Source of the DNA: Neoechinorhynchus agilis
Taxonomy: Eukaryota; Acanthocephala
NCBI GenBank assembly: GCA_051530055.1
Contig: CM121342.1
Location: 372,001-436,000 of the forward strand
Length of the DNA: 64,000 nucleotides
Direction: 5' to 3'
Shown piece after piece: positions 11,721 to 23,286 of the stretch (position 1 is its first letter; each line of letters opens with the position of its first letter). The notes beneath the pieces were generated by a model that worked only from the letters and a program-made list of their open reading frames with translations, was not told where the DNA came from and made no database searches. The position numbers and the translations under genes were made by a program.

Positions 11721-12376
11721 CTACTCCGAATCGCTCGTTTCCGAATTAGACAGATCAACGGATCCTATCATCTTTTTACCGATACCTGACTTCTCAATAA
11801 GGTCAAATACATCTTCAATTGGCACATTATGCATCGGATATCCTTTCTGACAAAGCTGACCGAAAACTTTGTCGCGACACTCAATGGAATAAAAGTCATC
11901 CAGAAAACCAAGAAAAATATAAATTTTTAACGCATCCACATGATCGGAAATAACGTTGTCTGGGTTCGATGAGCGCATCAGGTATTCGAGCTTGGATTTT
12001 GGGCTTAAGTTAACTATAAAAACGTTTGCAGCTAATCAAATAAGGTACAATTCGTACCTTTGGAATGCAGCATCACTAAACCGAGTAAAAATTCAGTGAA
12101 ACTCAGAAAACCGTCATTGTTGATTTCAAAGTATTTGAACATTTTATCGGCAATATATTCTCGATGACGCTTGCTGTTTGATACGATCAAGCCGTAGTTA
12201 TCTATGTGTTTGTAGAAGCTCGTTAAGCCTCCTTTGGTCATTCTGCCAAGACTTGAATAGTTGACGAAATCCTCATGCATTCGCTTAACGTTTTCTTCGG
12301 ACAATCCAAGCGCATCAGCAACAAAACAGATTTCCTCATCGTTCGGAGCTCGTTCATTTGATACCTGAGCTCCCAT
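11721..12376 (-). CDS. N-myristoylated EF-hand calcium-binding protein (neuronal-calcium-sensor-like)
   Basis: Two exons, 12376-12058 and 12013-11721, are joined by a 44-nt GT-AG intron (GTACGA to TATAG) that restores the frame exactly and gives 203 residues. I chose the ATG at 12376 because it yields MGAQVS, the N-myristoylation pattern MGxxxS. An upstream in-frame ATG at 12397 would hide it. One clear EF-hand lies near residues 76-87 (EINNDGFLSFTE): acidic residues or Asn at loop positions 1, 3 and 5, Gly at 6 and Glu at 12, with Glu in place of Asp at position 1. The size and single strong hand following a degenerate first region recall the recoverin/NCS superfamily, but the C-terminal hands are weak. 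It is probably a membrane-anchored Ca2+ sensor. Its neighbours are retroelements. Confidence 0.6.
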
Positions 12377-12399
12377 TTTGAACAAAAACCTGAGCAATG

Positions 12400-13185
12400 C
12401 GTTTGGTCGTTTACTCAGTAAAATAAAATGGGAGACAGTGAATCACCAAATAAGAAACGTAACGCTGCGTTCTCAAAGAAATCCACATTTCTCAAATAGA
12501 AAAAAAGAGTAAAATTCTGATTTTTTTCGAGTAATTTTTTGGCAGTGATGTAATGTTAAATTGAACATCTAACAACTCGATCAAACAAGATATTGCAATT
12601 CTCTTATGAAATAAACTTTCACAACTAATAATGAAATGTTGCAACTCGAAAAAAACACGTTTCTATATAAGGTCATTGCTGATGTTAATTGAAAAGATTA
12701 AATGGGAATACAAACCAACCGGTTTGAGTGTTTATTTTCCCTTTTTTTTGGGCAGACAGCCAAACCGAATTCTAACATCATACTCTTGCCTAAAAAGGAA
12801 AATAAGTCGAGTAAGGGATGCTCTGAAAACAGTGAATATATATAACCGGCTTGCAAGTAAACATTAAAAAGGGTTTTATTTCACAATTTCGTTTGGGTGA
12901 GAAATCACTACATTCTCTAAAGACGGATTGGCGGAACAATTCTGTCACTTTATAATTCGAAATGCAGCCCTAACTTATTCTCGAGATGTAGTCATTAGTA
13001 GGATAAAAATGTAGATCCAAGGAGTATTTTGTGGGTATAAGACATTATAATCTACGAAAAATCTGGAAATCACAAAATTTTTCAATGACCTTATTCGTCA
13101 TTTGACCTACAATCAAAATTTATAAAGTTCTTCAAAAGGAGAAATATATCTCTTCGCTACATTCGGAAAAAGTTTTAACATTCCG
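12400..13185. other. No gene seen upstream of the EF-hand gene
   Basis: The sequence is AT-rich with no supported open frame. The promoter of the minus-strand EF-hand gene presumably lies here, but no motif stands out. Confidence 0.35.
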
Positions 13186-13188
13186 TAG

Positions 13189-13268
13189 GTGTGCCGAGGT
13201 GGTCAAGTGGACCATTGTCCCTGGTCCAAGTTAAGAGTCAAGTGGTTCGAATCCGGTGGCCTGCGAAT
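13189..13268 (+). tRNA. tRNA-like sequence with intact A and B boxes (tRNA pseudogene or SINE head)
   Basis: The sequence carries a good internal RNA polymerase III promoter: A box TGGTCAAGTGG at 13200-13210 and a perfect B box GGTTCGAATCC at 13244-13254. Between them a 6-bp stem with a 7-nt loop (GGACCA/TGGTCC, loop TTGTCCC) forms an anticodon arm whose triplet would be GTC. The GCCGAGGTGGTCAAG opening resembles Leu/Ser tRNAs, which disagrees with a GTC (Asp) anticodon. The acceptor (GTGTGCC with GGCCTGC) and T stems pair poorly. So it is more likely a pseudogene or the head of a SINE than a working tRNA. Confidence 0.5.
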
Positions 13269-13534
13269 AAATATCTATGATATGGCTTACTACTTAAAGC
13301 GCATAAGCAGATCATAGCTTTTGCATTTTGCTAATCTATCAACGAATGACAGTCTTCTATTGGTTACATCGTCCACCAAAACATGCGATATGCGCATCAG
13401 CATATGACAAAGTCGTTGCGAAAATGCGTGATTTTTGTAATAACGAAAACTGCGTCCGAATGGAAAACAATAGTTTCGAGGATTAAAGATCTATAGATTC
13501 TCCTGACGACCGTGGAGGAGTTGAAGCTAGGGAT

Positions 13535-16500
13535 GTGGATCAGACACAAACTGAAACAGGTCAGTGTTTTCAGGTTCCTTTGTCATTAGGAGAAACTCAC
13601 GGTTTAGAGGGTCGCTTTCATGACAAAGTTATGGATAAGGCGGGTCTACCCGCAAAAAAGAATGATTTTGGGATTGGGGTCAGGAAGGAAGACATGAGGA
13701 GTCTAGGATCTATTATGGGGATGATCTAGCTGTTAAGAAAGTGGGGGGGGGTAGAAATTATCTAATTAAAAGAGCCTTTCTGACTAAATGATCAGCCTTG
13801 CTAATCGTAATGGAAGTATAAGGTAAAAACCTGTTTTAGCAACTGCTAAAATCAAAAATATAAAATATACGGATATTTCAAGGAGAGTTACAGTGATAGT
13901 GTTTAATCCACCCCCAATTTGTCGGAGGAAGACTTTAAGAACTTTTAAAAGGTGTTTGGCCTTATTCCTATTAAATATTTACGCAAAAATCAGGGACATG
14001 AGCCTTATGCTTTACTGGTTACAGGAACTCAAGATCGGGTTGATAGAGTTCGAGCCAGGGAGTTTGGATTTATGGCATACTGGAACTGAATCTATTACCG
14101 GTTTTGTACCAACACAATGCTCAAAGTGTTACGAATGGAGCCATACCGGATTTCAGTGTAGAAGGAGGAGGTGATATTCCAAAAATCAATGCACGGATAC
14201 AGCAATAAAAAGATGTTTTAATTGCGGAGGAAATCACAAAGCGTTTAAAGGATTTTGTCCGGTGGCGGATAAATATTGGCGGACCTTTAAACCCAAGAAA
14301 CCTGAAGAAAATAACGCATGGTTTAATAGAAGTCGTGTTCGGAAGTACATGCCCACATTAGAAGTAGATCCTCCTGTTTCGAGAAACGAAGGGATTCATG
14401 ATTATATTAAAATAATTGAGGAACTAGAGGCCATAAAGAAACAAATCCAGTTTTTAACATAACGAATAGAAGAAAGCGATAGGGTGATTTCAGAACTGAA
14501 GGAAGATAATAATATGATGCGGGAAATTGTCTCTAGTAAATCAGAATTGAAGGAAGAAATAAAGGTTTTGGATGTGAATACAGCAGACGGTGGAAAAATA
14601 GATCCGATAAATAAGCAGGAATGCGGTTCTAGAAATAATCTTAACCATAATTCTAGCCCGATTGGAGCAAAAGGAGCAGGTAAGCGGGGAAAGTTCTCAC
14701 GCCTTTAGATATAAATATGAACGATAACAGGTAAATAATATCATATAATGTTTCCAGAAGCTTACAATTATCGCCGGTTTTATTTTTGATAGGCAAGATT
14801 AATATGCGGATATTATATGCCTGCAGGAGACTTGCTGGGATTTGCTGGTCGCACGAAATGACATGGTTCCCTTCTATTTAGCCCCAAAGGGAGGTTGCAG
14901 CGCCAATAAGCGAATAGGTTTTTCGGGTGGCATCAAATCCTTTTTTCATAAGAAAATGCACCAACAACTTCTTTATCAAATAAAAAATATAAATTTTGCT
15001 ATCCAGATAATTGCCATAGACAACTAGTTATGTGTACAAGGAGCTAGGCAGAGAATCACAATATGCAATTTATATATCGCCCCTCAAAAATTGCATGGTT
15101 CAAATCTTATAGCGAACAATGGTTTATGGGTTGGATGCCTGATGTCATCATTAGTGACCTTAACTCTAACGACATGAGTAGTTTTGTTCATTAGGAGATG
15201 TTCGACATCCAAATGACCCCGCTGTCGTCGTTTCATTATTACACAAGACAGGTACACTCTTTTCTGGATGTGATTTTCTGCCGAAAAGTTTAAAATCGTC
15301 GGTTCGCACGGTGGAGCAGCTCCTAGAGCAGAAAAATGTGGGTCATGATTTGGTGTGCTTAGAAATTGGGAAGGCAGATCTAAAGTCACGGGTGAACAGT
15401 AACGACCCAAAACAAGTGAATGATTTTAATCGGGAATTAATTGAAGGGATTCAAGGGTTAAAACAATTGTATTTCACTAAATGAGGCTATGTCCGAAGAA
15501 GCGAACCGTCACTTGGTGACTCGTGTCCACATACGCCGAAAAGTGTAAAAAAATGTCGGTTTACACGGTCGGGCAGTCCCTAGAGCAGAAAAATATGGGT
15601 CATGATTTGGTATGTTTTGAAATAAGGAAGGCAGATCTGAAGTCACGAGTGAATGATTTCAATCGGGAATTAATTGAAGGGAATCAAGGGTTAAAGCAGA
15701 TGGATTTTTGTTCACGAAATGAGGCTACTTCCGAAGCAGCGAACTGTCACTTGGTGAATTTTGCCCACATACGCCGTTTCCGCCTTTCAAAACTTGATAA
15801 TCGAATGTTTAGTTTTGCTAGAATAGCGGAGGCTAACGGCAATGATTTTGGACAGAGGTTATAGACAAAACTATTTTATAAAGAACTTTACTATGAAGGA
15901 GTTAGGAGGGACAGAGATGCATTGACTAGAGCCCGCAATTGCTCGAAAGCCTTTTGGAACATAAATTTAAAAAGGAAATGGGTGGACTGGAAGGTGAAAG
16001 CAACGAACTGGATTGGGAGCATTTCATATCCGAAGGTGGCGGAATGCATTTTAGGGCAGCACCTTTTTCGCGTTTCTTCGGTTCCAACTTTCGCCCCAAC
16101 AGATAATACTTGCTCCCGTTTCGCGATGGATCTGAATAGTTTTCTAAGTTTCTGGAAAGGCTCTGCGTCGATAGCCACGAACTCTGGCTCTTTCCCAAAA
16201 ACATTTTGACGTCATAGATGAGAAAATTAAGCGGGTAATTTTGGGGAGGTTGCAATCCCCGGGAGATGTGCGTTCCATTTCCATTCAAACCCCCATTGCG
16301 TCCTCATTGGAGATGGTGACGAATTTTGAATTACTGGAGGCGATAATAAAGAGACGCTTGATTCCACAAAGTTTTCATGGGTTTGTCGCAGGAAAGGGGG
16401 GTGGGTTCTCTGCTTATGGACCTATCAAACTTAAACAAAGGATATAGGGGTTTTAATAAAGCCTTATTGCAGGTATATATCAATAAAGCGTTTGACTCGA

Positions 16501-16560
16501 TAAGTCACAACTATAATTATGATGTTTATAAAGAGCTGAAACTCTGCTAAATTATTTAAA
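13535..16560 (+). mobile_element. Two-ORF LINE, family B, degenerate, with an internal tandem duplication
   Basis: ORF1 pieces (13535-14710) hold zinc knuckles (CSKCYEWSHTGFQC near 14120, CFNCGGNHKAFKGFC near 14215) and a Lys/Glu-rich coiled-coil-like tail (IEELEAIKKQIQFL, then SDRVISELKEDNNMM). ORF2 follows: a faint endonuclease region (14730-15500), a helical linker (KADLKSRVNDFNRELIEGNQ) and RT entry motifs (SIQTPIASSLEMVTNFELLE, then IPQSFHGFVAGKGG near 16370, and NKAFDSISHN near 16490). The element stops before the YADD block, so its 3' part is lost. Both ORFs are interrupted. Confidence 0.65.
15285..15780 (+). repeat. Tandem duplication of about 250-300 bp inside the LINE
   Basis: Two neighbouring stretches share long words: 'ctagagcagaaaaat.tggg', 'gggaattaattgaaggga' and 'gtcacttggtga' occur near 15330, 15430 and 15510, and again near 15580, 15665 and 15750. 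The first unit contains a short extra segment (near 15400) lacking in the second. The duplication lies in the ORF2 linker region and would add a second copy of it. Confidence 0.75.
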
Positions 16561-17248
16561 CGGTTAGAAACTTTATCCCTGGAATTAGATCGTCTTTTAG
16601 TGGCGTCACGTAAGAAGAAGACGAAGTTTATTTCTGTCATACACGAGTTACCTGTATGTTGTTCTTTCGTCTTTCGGCTCAGGGAAACTTCTTACGGGTA
16701 CACGTCATTCCCGTGAAAGAAGTTGCCGCCACAGTCTGTTGATAGGGTACACGTTCCGTAATACAGCGCGATTCCTGCGATGTACCGAGCGCTTCGTATT
16801 GTCCTTGAAAATCTGGGTGCGAGAATATTCAGACCGTACCTGTTAGTACTGATTTCCGCAGCAGGTCTCCAAGGTGAGTAGCCTCTAGTCTATAGGGAAA
16901 CGTAGGCCAGGGAAGTCGGCAAATTAGATCCGTAACTTCGGAAAAAGGATTGGCTCTACAAGCTGAGTTGGCCGGGCTGTCGCGAGAAGCGGTATGTTGT
17001 CGACTCTTGGGTCCGTCTCAGTTATTTGTTCGTGCGAAAATCGATTTCGAGGATGGAACTTGGTGCTGCGTACTGTGGGCAGCGATAGCTATGCTCCGCG
17101 TTTATTCGGCGTATCCAAACGGGTACGCTCGCTTCTTGCGCGGGGATCCGATCAGCGTTAAACAGCTGGCCTAGAACTGGTATGGACAAGGGGAATCCAA
17201 CTGTTTATTTAAAACAAAGCATTGCGATAGCTGTAATCGGTGTTGACG

Positions 17249-17279
<31 letters not shown>

Positions 17280-17314
17280 TAAAGTGAAGAAATTACTTTA
17301 AGCGCGGGTAAACG
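16561..17314. other. Junk between two LINEs
   Basis: GC content is higher here than in the flanks, and a 74-codon frame at 16950-17174 is open. I see no motif in it. It may be the 5' leader of the retroelement that follows. Confidence 0.25.
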
Positions 17315-19248
17315 GTGGACGTAACTATGACGTCTTCGCAAAAATCTACTGAGAAAACTGACAAAAACTCAACAATGGCACTGGCTACCGCCGCCTTTTA
17401 CGTCCTCAATAACCCTACACAATGGAGGAGAGTAAAGGACCGCATCTTGGACTCTGTCTCACTTGAACACCAATACTTTGAGCATGTTGTTAAATGGCTT
17501 CCTGACGCAAATGTCACACTAAACGACATACTGGATTCTTTTAAAAAGGATAACGAACTTTCAGTTCACTTCATCTTGTGGGCCGCAGCGACTGCCTTTC
17601 AATGTGATTTTGTGGTGTGTACTTAAAGTGACGACGCCCCAATTCGAATCCGACCTCGAACGGTCTCAAATTCATCGTTCAATGTCTGGATCGACGATTC
17701 CGGAACTTATCCCTGCGAACGCTTTCGAGTCTGAATTCAAAGCATTCAAACGATCTTGTTAAAAGACGATACCGCGCCCTTTATTTTAACAATACAAGTC
17801 GACTTGCCAACTTGATAATTAAGTTGGACGAAAACCGCCAGCCTACTATCCAACAACCGAAATGTGTCGAACACTTACGTGCACTATTTGAAGATTTCCA
17901 AGGCACGACTCCTATTTCTTTTGTCAATTCCGGTTCGCGCGAATTATTTTCGTTAGAGGAATTGTGGTCAGCTGTAAACGTAGAGGAAATACAAGCTGCC
18001 ATTCGTGGCACAAAGTCAAACAGTTCCGTCGGTCCCGATAAGATAACACTTCATGAAATTCGTGCATTCGACAAGCACTTTGTGGGGCTTACAGTCCTGG
18101 TCAACTCCGTAATACAAGTTGGCTATCCTACAAAGTCTTGGCTGGAAAACAAGACTATTTTACTACCAAAAAATTGGATGGAAAATGAAGCTTTGAGGTC
18201 AATGTCCGGTTGGAGACCGATCACAATATCATCCATTCTCCTCCGTATTGTGCATCGGGTTATGCTGGAAAGATTAAGACAATGTTGCAGTTTGCACGAT
18301 AGCCAGACGGCGTTCGATAGCGCAGCATGTAATTCAAATCTCCTCATATTGAGGGATTTGCTGTAAGAGAAGAGATCAGATCGGAAGCAAATGGCACTGG
18401 CAATTCTGGATATCAAATTGGCTTTTGGCTCAGTAAGTCGTGATACAATACACAATACAGTAGTTGCGCACAGCTGTCCATTATACATGCGACGGTATCT
18501 GATGGAGGTGTTCAGTACTTCATACACCCGGATCCAGCTCCCTAGTTCAAGACCATCGGACCAATTAAGTTTCATCGCGGCTTGAAACAGGGAGACCCAC
18601 TTTCGCCATTCGTTTTTGCGCTTTGCATTGACGATGTCCTGCGACAGGTCGACGAACCAGGGTTGGGGTGCTCAACCAGAAGTGGTTGCTTAAGCCAGCT
18701 AGTGTATGCGGATGACATTCTTATACTTGCGGACAATATGAGGGATATGCAGCAAATGATTGATGCCATGAACGACGGACTTTCAAAGAAAGGATTGAAG
18801 TTATCGAATACATGCCACCATCGATATTCCTACAACAAGCTAATCGTCGAAACAAATCCGCACGTTCACATAGGTGACGTAAACACTGATCGAATTATTG
18901 GGTACACTTTAGAAACCGACCACTATTGAAGAGGTGCAAGCGGATCTTAATAGTCTTTTTGAAGATACCAAAGAAGCGGGTTTGAGTCCTACACAAGCAA
19001 CGCATATGATTAATGACTATGGATTCCCGCGCCTCGTCTCAAGATTACAAGCGGCACACGACATTTCGTCAACTTCCTTAAACAAGCTTGGACAGCTCTG
19101 GAGGACAAAACTAAAGAAGCTGTTATTTCTGCAACATTTTTTAAATGATGGAGTATTATTCTTGCCATTAAGCAAAGGAGGACTTGGTTTCTCGTCCCCT
19201 ACGTTATATCTAAATCCAATCGACGATCACCAGGCTTATGCAAAATAA
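17315..19248 (+). mobile_element. Non-LTR retroelement of the R2-like kind, truncated 3', with an OTU-like upstream region
   Basis: An N-terminal open frame (17315-17626) ends in a block (NELSVHFILWAAATAFQCDFVV) that resembles the end of OTU cysteine-protease domains; its catalytic residues cannot be confirmed. The reverse transcriptase follows: SSVGPDKITLHEI (near 18025), GWRPITISSILLRIVHRVML (near 18210), AILDIKLAFGSVSRDTI (near 18395), LKQGDPLSPFVFALCIDDVL (near 18585) and LVYADDILILADNM (near 18700). The thumb reads LPLSKGGLGFSS (near 19165). These motifs fit the R2/NeSL-type branch. The expected C-terminal zinc finger and nuclease are absent, so the element is cut at its 3' end. Few interruptions are seen in the RT core, so it is younger than most relics here. 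Confidence 0.65.
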
Positions 19249-19438
19249 TGAATCGAAACCGCAGAAATTTACACATTTTTATATTCCGGAGAAATTAATT
19301 GAAAAGAATTATGAATAAAATTATAATTTGAGGACCTTGTTAACATTTTGAAAAAATGCCGAAGATAAAATTTATTGACAATTCATTCAAACTTCAAAGT
19401 TCCTAAAATCACAAGTTTAATTATAGCGTTTTCTTTAG

Positions 19439-19635
19439 CTCACAATATATTGCAAGAATTAATTGAAAATGATCCTGGAAACGCTGATGGTCACTACATG
19501 ATGGCTATATATCACAAATTTATGGGTACCAAGAAGCTTTACGTCCATTACCACAAAGCCGCTGTATCCAAAGGAATTGATACCAAACAGCGAGATTATC
19601 TGTCCAAGATTTTCACAGTAAATTATTTACCTTAA
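19439..19635 (+). CDS. Terminal exon with a TPR-like repeat, gene otherwise not seen
   Basis: A strong acceptor (gcgttttctttag) opens a frame reading AHNILQELIENDPGNADGH, then YMMAIYHKFMGTKKLYVHYH, and ending IFTVNYLP and TAA. The pattern 'L..LI..DP.NADGHYMMA.YH...G....A..HYHKA...G' matches a tetratricopeptide helix pair. Upstream plus-strand sequence is retroelement, so any 5' exons are further away or lost. It may be the last exon of a TPR protein whose intron took in the LINEs, or an orphan exon. Confidence 0.4.
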
Positions 19636-20205
19636 ATAATTTAATTCATTTATTTAACCATATCAACCAATGATTCGCATCCTTGGTTTACTTGCTGAAC
19701 ATCTTTAGTGATCGCGCAAATTCAAAATTTCATCGAGAAATAAATACATATTCTGCCGAAAAGCTTTAATTTAGCTATGCTGTGATAAAGAGCATTGTTA
19801 AATTCTTAAAAGTTTCAATTCTAATTTCTAGAAAATTTGAAAGACCGAATAAGTCGATAAATTTAAATATTTATAAGACATCTTTCTCATTCTACAGCAA
19901 GCTCAATTCGTACGACAACTACGTTTTAGTTACTAAATGAATTAATACCATTGCTCTTGGGCTTAAATACTTCGGCTGAAAAAATAAAACCATCTTATTT
20001 TTATCTCAAAATGTGTCCACTTGAAAAATTAAATGACGCGTAATGGTTTCTCAATTTTTGCTATTTCAAGGTGCACTTATTTTTTAGTCACTTTATGGTA
20101 ATTTTTAAACAATGGAATCTTCTCATAGATGCTCCTGATAGTGACTAAGCAGACACTTTTACATTTAAATGGCAAAACAAACTAGTTGCCTGCATTTTTG
20201 CAAGT

Positions 20206-21035
20206 ATGCCTTCGATCTTTGATATACTAACTATCATTTTGAAAGTTGTGCTTTCACCAATTTACGTTCCATATAAAATCTTTGAGTGGTTAAAGGAATG
20301 GTTATTCCATCCGTTTGGTAAAGACACACCAGAAGAGCAAATCTCGGACTTAGAAGCAATTGAAAACATTATCAAAAACGATCAAAAACCTGAAGTAAAT
20401 TTTGGTAAATTGAAGGTGCACAATGGCGACACAGTAACAGTTAGTGAAGTACAATCTCTTCCAGCAATAAGTTGTCTTATACCTCGGGAATATTACAGGG
20501 TCTGTGTAATGATATTGGATCTGGGGCTAAAAGCGGCCAATGTGAAATTGCCACAGCTGAATTATTTATTTATCAACGACCTTAGAATGGAAAATATTGA
20601 AAGGAAACTTCTTGTTGGATACAAATCACCAGAAGTTGGTCATCGTTATGCTATTTTAATATTTGAACAAAGGGACGGCGTAATTGGTAAAGCATCAAAA
20701 TTCCTCCGAGCTTGCACAAGGTTTGGAAGATTAAGATTTGGAAAAATCTTCAAACATTATAATCTTGCTCCTTTGTATTCACTGGCATTTTATGTGAATT
20801 CGGACGATTGAGATTTTGCGAGATTTCAGACTATAGATCTATATTCCTGAATATCACGATTGCTCTATTTAGCTCAGATTTTGTGTGTTCTAATAATCTT
20901 TGTTTTTTGCAGCAGTTTTATTCAGATGGATACATTTCACATCTCAAGTGTGATTCAAAGAATACAAATTTTTTGGAAGAAAAACTTAGGATTCTTGAAA
21001 GCTTTGAATGCGTTGACAATATAATTAGAAGATGA
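20206..21035 (+). CDS. Two-exon gene for a 236-residue protein of unknown function with a hydrophobic N-terminus
   Basis: Exon 1 (20206-20793, 196 codons) joins exon 2 (20913-21035) across a 119-nt intron (GTGAAT to TTTTTTGCAG). The joint is phase 0 and both parts are fully open. The first 35 residues (MPSIFDILTIILKVVLSPIY onward) are hydrophobic or amphipathic and could anchor the protein to a membrane. The middle is soluble-looking with alternating charged and aliphatic residues (LINDLRMENIERKLLVGY, RYAILIFEQRDGVIGKASKF). Exon 2 ends FLEEKLRILESFECVDNIIRR. I do not recognise the family. The gene ends 8 bp before the edge of the segmental duplication at 21043. Intactness over 236 codons argues for selection. 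Confidence 0.6.
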
Positions 21036-21300
21036 GCAAAAATGTCGTAAAAATTTATTGCAATTAACTGCGATTTCTATATAATATGTAAAAGTAGCGG
21101 AAAAGCTTTTACATTTCATAAAAGCCGTTAGACTTTTTAATTTAGGCAATTTCTAAGCTGGAACTACGTGTAAATCTTTCACTTGAAAAACATTTTCAAG
21201 CGAGAAATGCCCTCGCGGAAATAAATTCGGGTAAACAATAAATCAACAGAAAACGATAAACATCGGTGTAAAAGGTGTCTTTTCCCGAGAACTGAATCCA

Positions 21301-23286
21301 ATGAACACGCTCGAAATTTGTGCTATAACTTCCGCTCGTCCACGACCAAGAGAACGTTCGCCGCACATTTTTTCGGATTATCTAGGAGATGAATTTATTT
21401 TTTTAAAAACTAGCAAATGCGATTCGTTGAGCGAGGAAATTTCTCGAGCGCTGTTCCCCCGTCATCCTTTTCGTCCTTCGTCCCAAATCGTCGAGAAGAG
21501 TGAGCGCTGATGGTCCCAAGGCTCCATACGTTTCCACGGCAAAAAGGACGAAATGGTAATTCCTTAGGAGCTCTCTATATTTTGAACGCTTTCGTTCCTC
21601 AGCTACGACCGCTGAACCTCCAGGGCTCTTTTTTGAAAAGGGAAAATTACTGGGGGTAAGCGTGTCCACGCAAGTCGCATCCCATAAAAGAGGTTTCACC
21701 TCCCGCCATGGAAAAATTGTGACACCGTCAGGTCGCTTGCTGTCTAGGCGGCACAAGTTACTTGGCTCTAAAATATTGGGAGCGTGGACGAAATCTAGGG
21801 CTCTACTCAAAATTGAGTTCAATGCTGAGTGTCTTGGATACCTCCCTCTGGACATTTTGCAACAGAGGCCGTGTCTGCCATTGGCTTCAACTATAGATCC
21901 GCAGCGACAGCGATGCGGGATATAAATACCCTGGTCCAATCTTAAAGAAACTCGACCCTTAAGCGTAGAATCCTCTAGAAGAGTTCCGATTGTCGGGCGG
22001 GGAGAGCATTTAGCCAGGCTCCCGATTCCGTTGTAGAACACGCCGCAAGACGAACTTGGGATACCTCGTCGAGAAGATTATTAAAGGATTTGTGAATCTT
22101 CTTTATGAGGGGAAGGTCTCAAGCTGACTGCTTGTGGTCATTTTCCGGAAGGTGTGGGATCTCTGTCCGGGATGGCCAGATCGATAAGCCGTCCAAATAA
22201 TATTGCGAGTTTTGCCCCATGTTGGAAAGGGCTCCCGCGTACGTTTTGCTGGCTCGGTAAGAGGCCAGAAACGCTGGAAGGGCTAAAGCACAAAACGTGC
22301 AATCACCGCCGTCCGTAAAATCTTAGCTTCTCTCCTTCCTCGACTGTCGCTATCACGCTAGCAGCATTGCTTCATTGTACTGCGAGTGAGATATTTTGTC
22401 GCAAAAATACACCTGCTCGTGCGTCGCCGGTTGTTTCTCTCAATTTCTTCGAGAGATCCTGGAGCAGAGTGCCGAGCTGCCAAGCGCTCCATACATCTCT
22501 ACTCCGAATGGGTCAAAATAGTGGGCCCTGGCTAAATCTCTATATTTTCGTAACTTCCTCCCTTCCGCTGCACTGGCTGCACCTCCAGCGATTTCGACAG
22601 AGTAGGTAATTTTGCATGACAGATACGACTTAATGAATAACAGGTTTGCGGACAACGAGCGGGCTGTGGTCTTGGTGCTGCCTGATGATCAACTCGATAA
22701 GATATTGATCGGAAATGTTGATGATAACGATCAGCAATGGAATAGATCAACATTTTGGAAACTCTCAGGTCTTCAGAAAGTGTCAACAAGAGAAGATGTC
22801 GCATCGCTTGAAGAGGAAACGACAACGGACTTTTCAACTGAAAAAATTGAAATTTGTGCAGTGCACTTCTGCGATAATCTGAAGACTTCACCGGCAATGA
22901 CAACAACAGAGGAAACGACAATGGAGACGACTGAAGTGACTACCGAATCAATAATCCAAGAGCAAACAAGTGAGTCAAAAGCGGAGGAAACAGCGACGCA
23001 GACGACCGTGCTGACTTCAGAGACAGCAACCTAAAATCAAACAAGCGAGTAAATTACAAATGCCGAGACCACAGAAATCACCAGAATGGAAAAGGGCAAA
23101 ATGAAACCGGCTATTCTCCCGGTGACTGAACACGTCGCTAAAATGAAAAGCAATGAACAGTCGCTGAGCACCATGGATTCCCTCAAGCTTCCAACAGAAA
23201 TTCCTTGTTTATGTGAGATTCTTGACTTCGTTGATTCACCATTCGATAACATAATCAAGCAAATGGTAAACAACAATAAAAGATGA
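21301..23286 (+). pseudogene. Thr/Glu-rich small gene, copy 2, broken by insertion and loss of the leader
   Basis: The start (MNTLEICA, 21301) is followed directly by ITSARPRPRERSPHIFSDY. The 27 bases that code the hydrophobic core of the signal peptide in copy 1 are missing, so secretion is unlikely. A retroelement insertion splits the frame at about 21395, after YLGDE. The body resumes near 22615 (DRYDLMNNRFADNERAVV) and runs to 23034, with the same two in-frame TAA codons as copy 1 inside the same possible 105-nt intron, then continues to 23286. At the position of copy 1's first stop this copy has a Pro codon. Confidence 0.6.
21395..22614 (-). mobile_element. Two tails of the RT/zinc-finger/endonuclease retroelement inserted into the duplicated gene
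   Basis: On the minus strand the insert begins (22614 to about 22290) with one divergent tail: GGAASAAEGRKLRKYRDLAR, then GDARAGVFLRQNISLAVQ, ending EEGEKLRFYGRR. It continues (about 22260 to 21403) with a second, longer piece from the RT thumb (GIGSLAKCSPRPTIGTLLED) through CRCGSIVEANGRHGLCC to KRPDGVTIFPW and LLWDATCVDTLTP. The longer piece is open for 212 codons and is very close to the copy at 630-2090. Two members of one family therefore sit head to tail, the second probably inserted next to the first. The host gene is the target. Confidence 0.75.

Noticed and set aside
13189-13268. A functional tRNA-Asp
   Set aside because: The acceptor and T stems do not pair well, and the D-arm region is of the Leu/Ser kind.
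16950-17174. 74-codon plus-strand ORF
   Set aside because: Composition follows a GC-richer patch, and there is no motif, splice signal or conserved copy.
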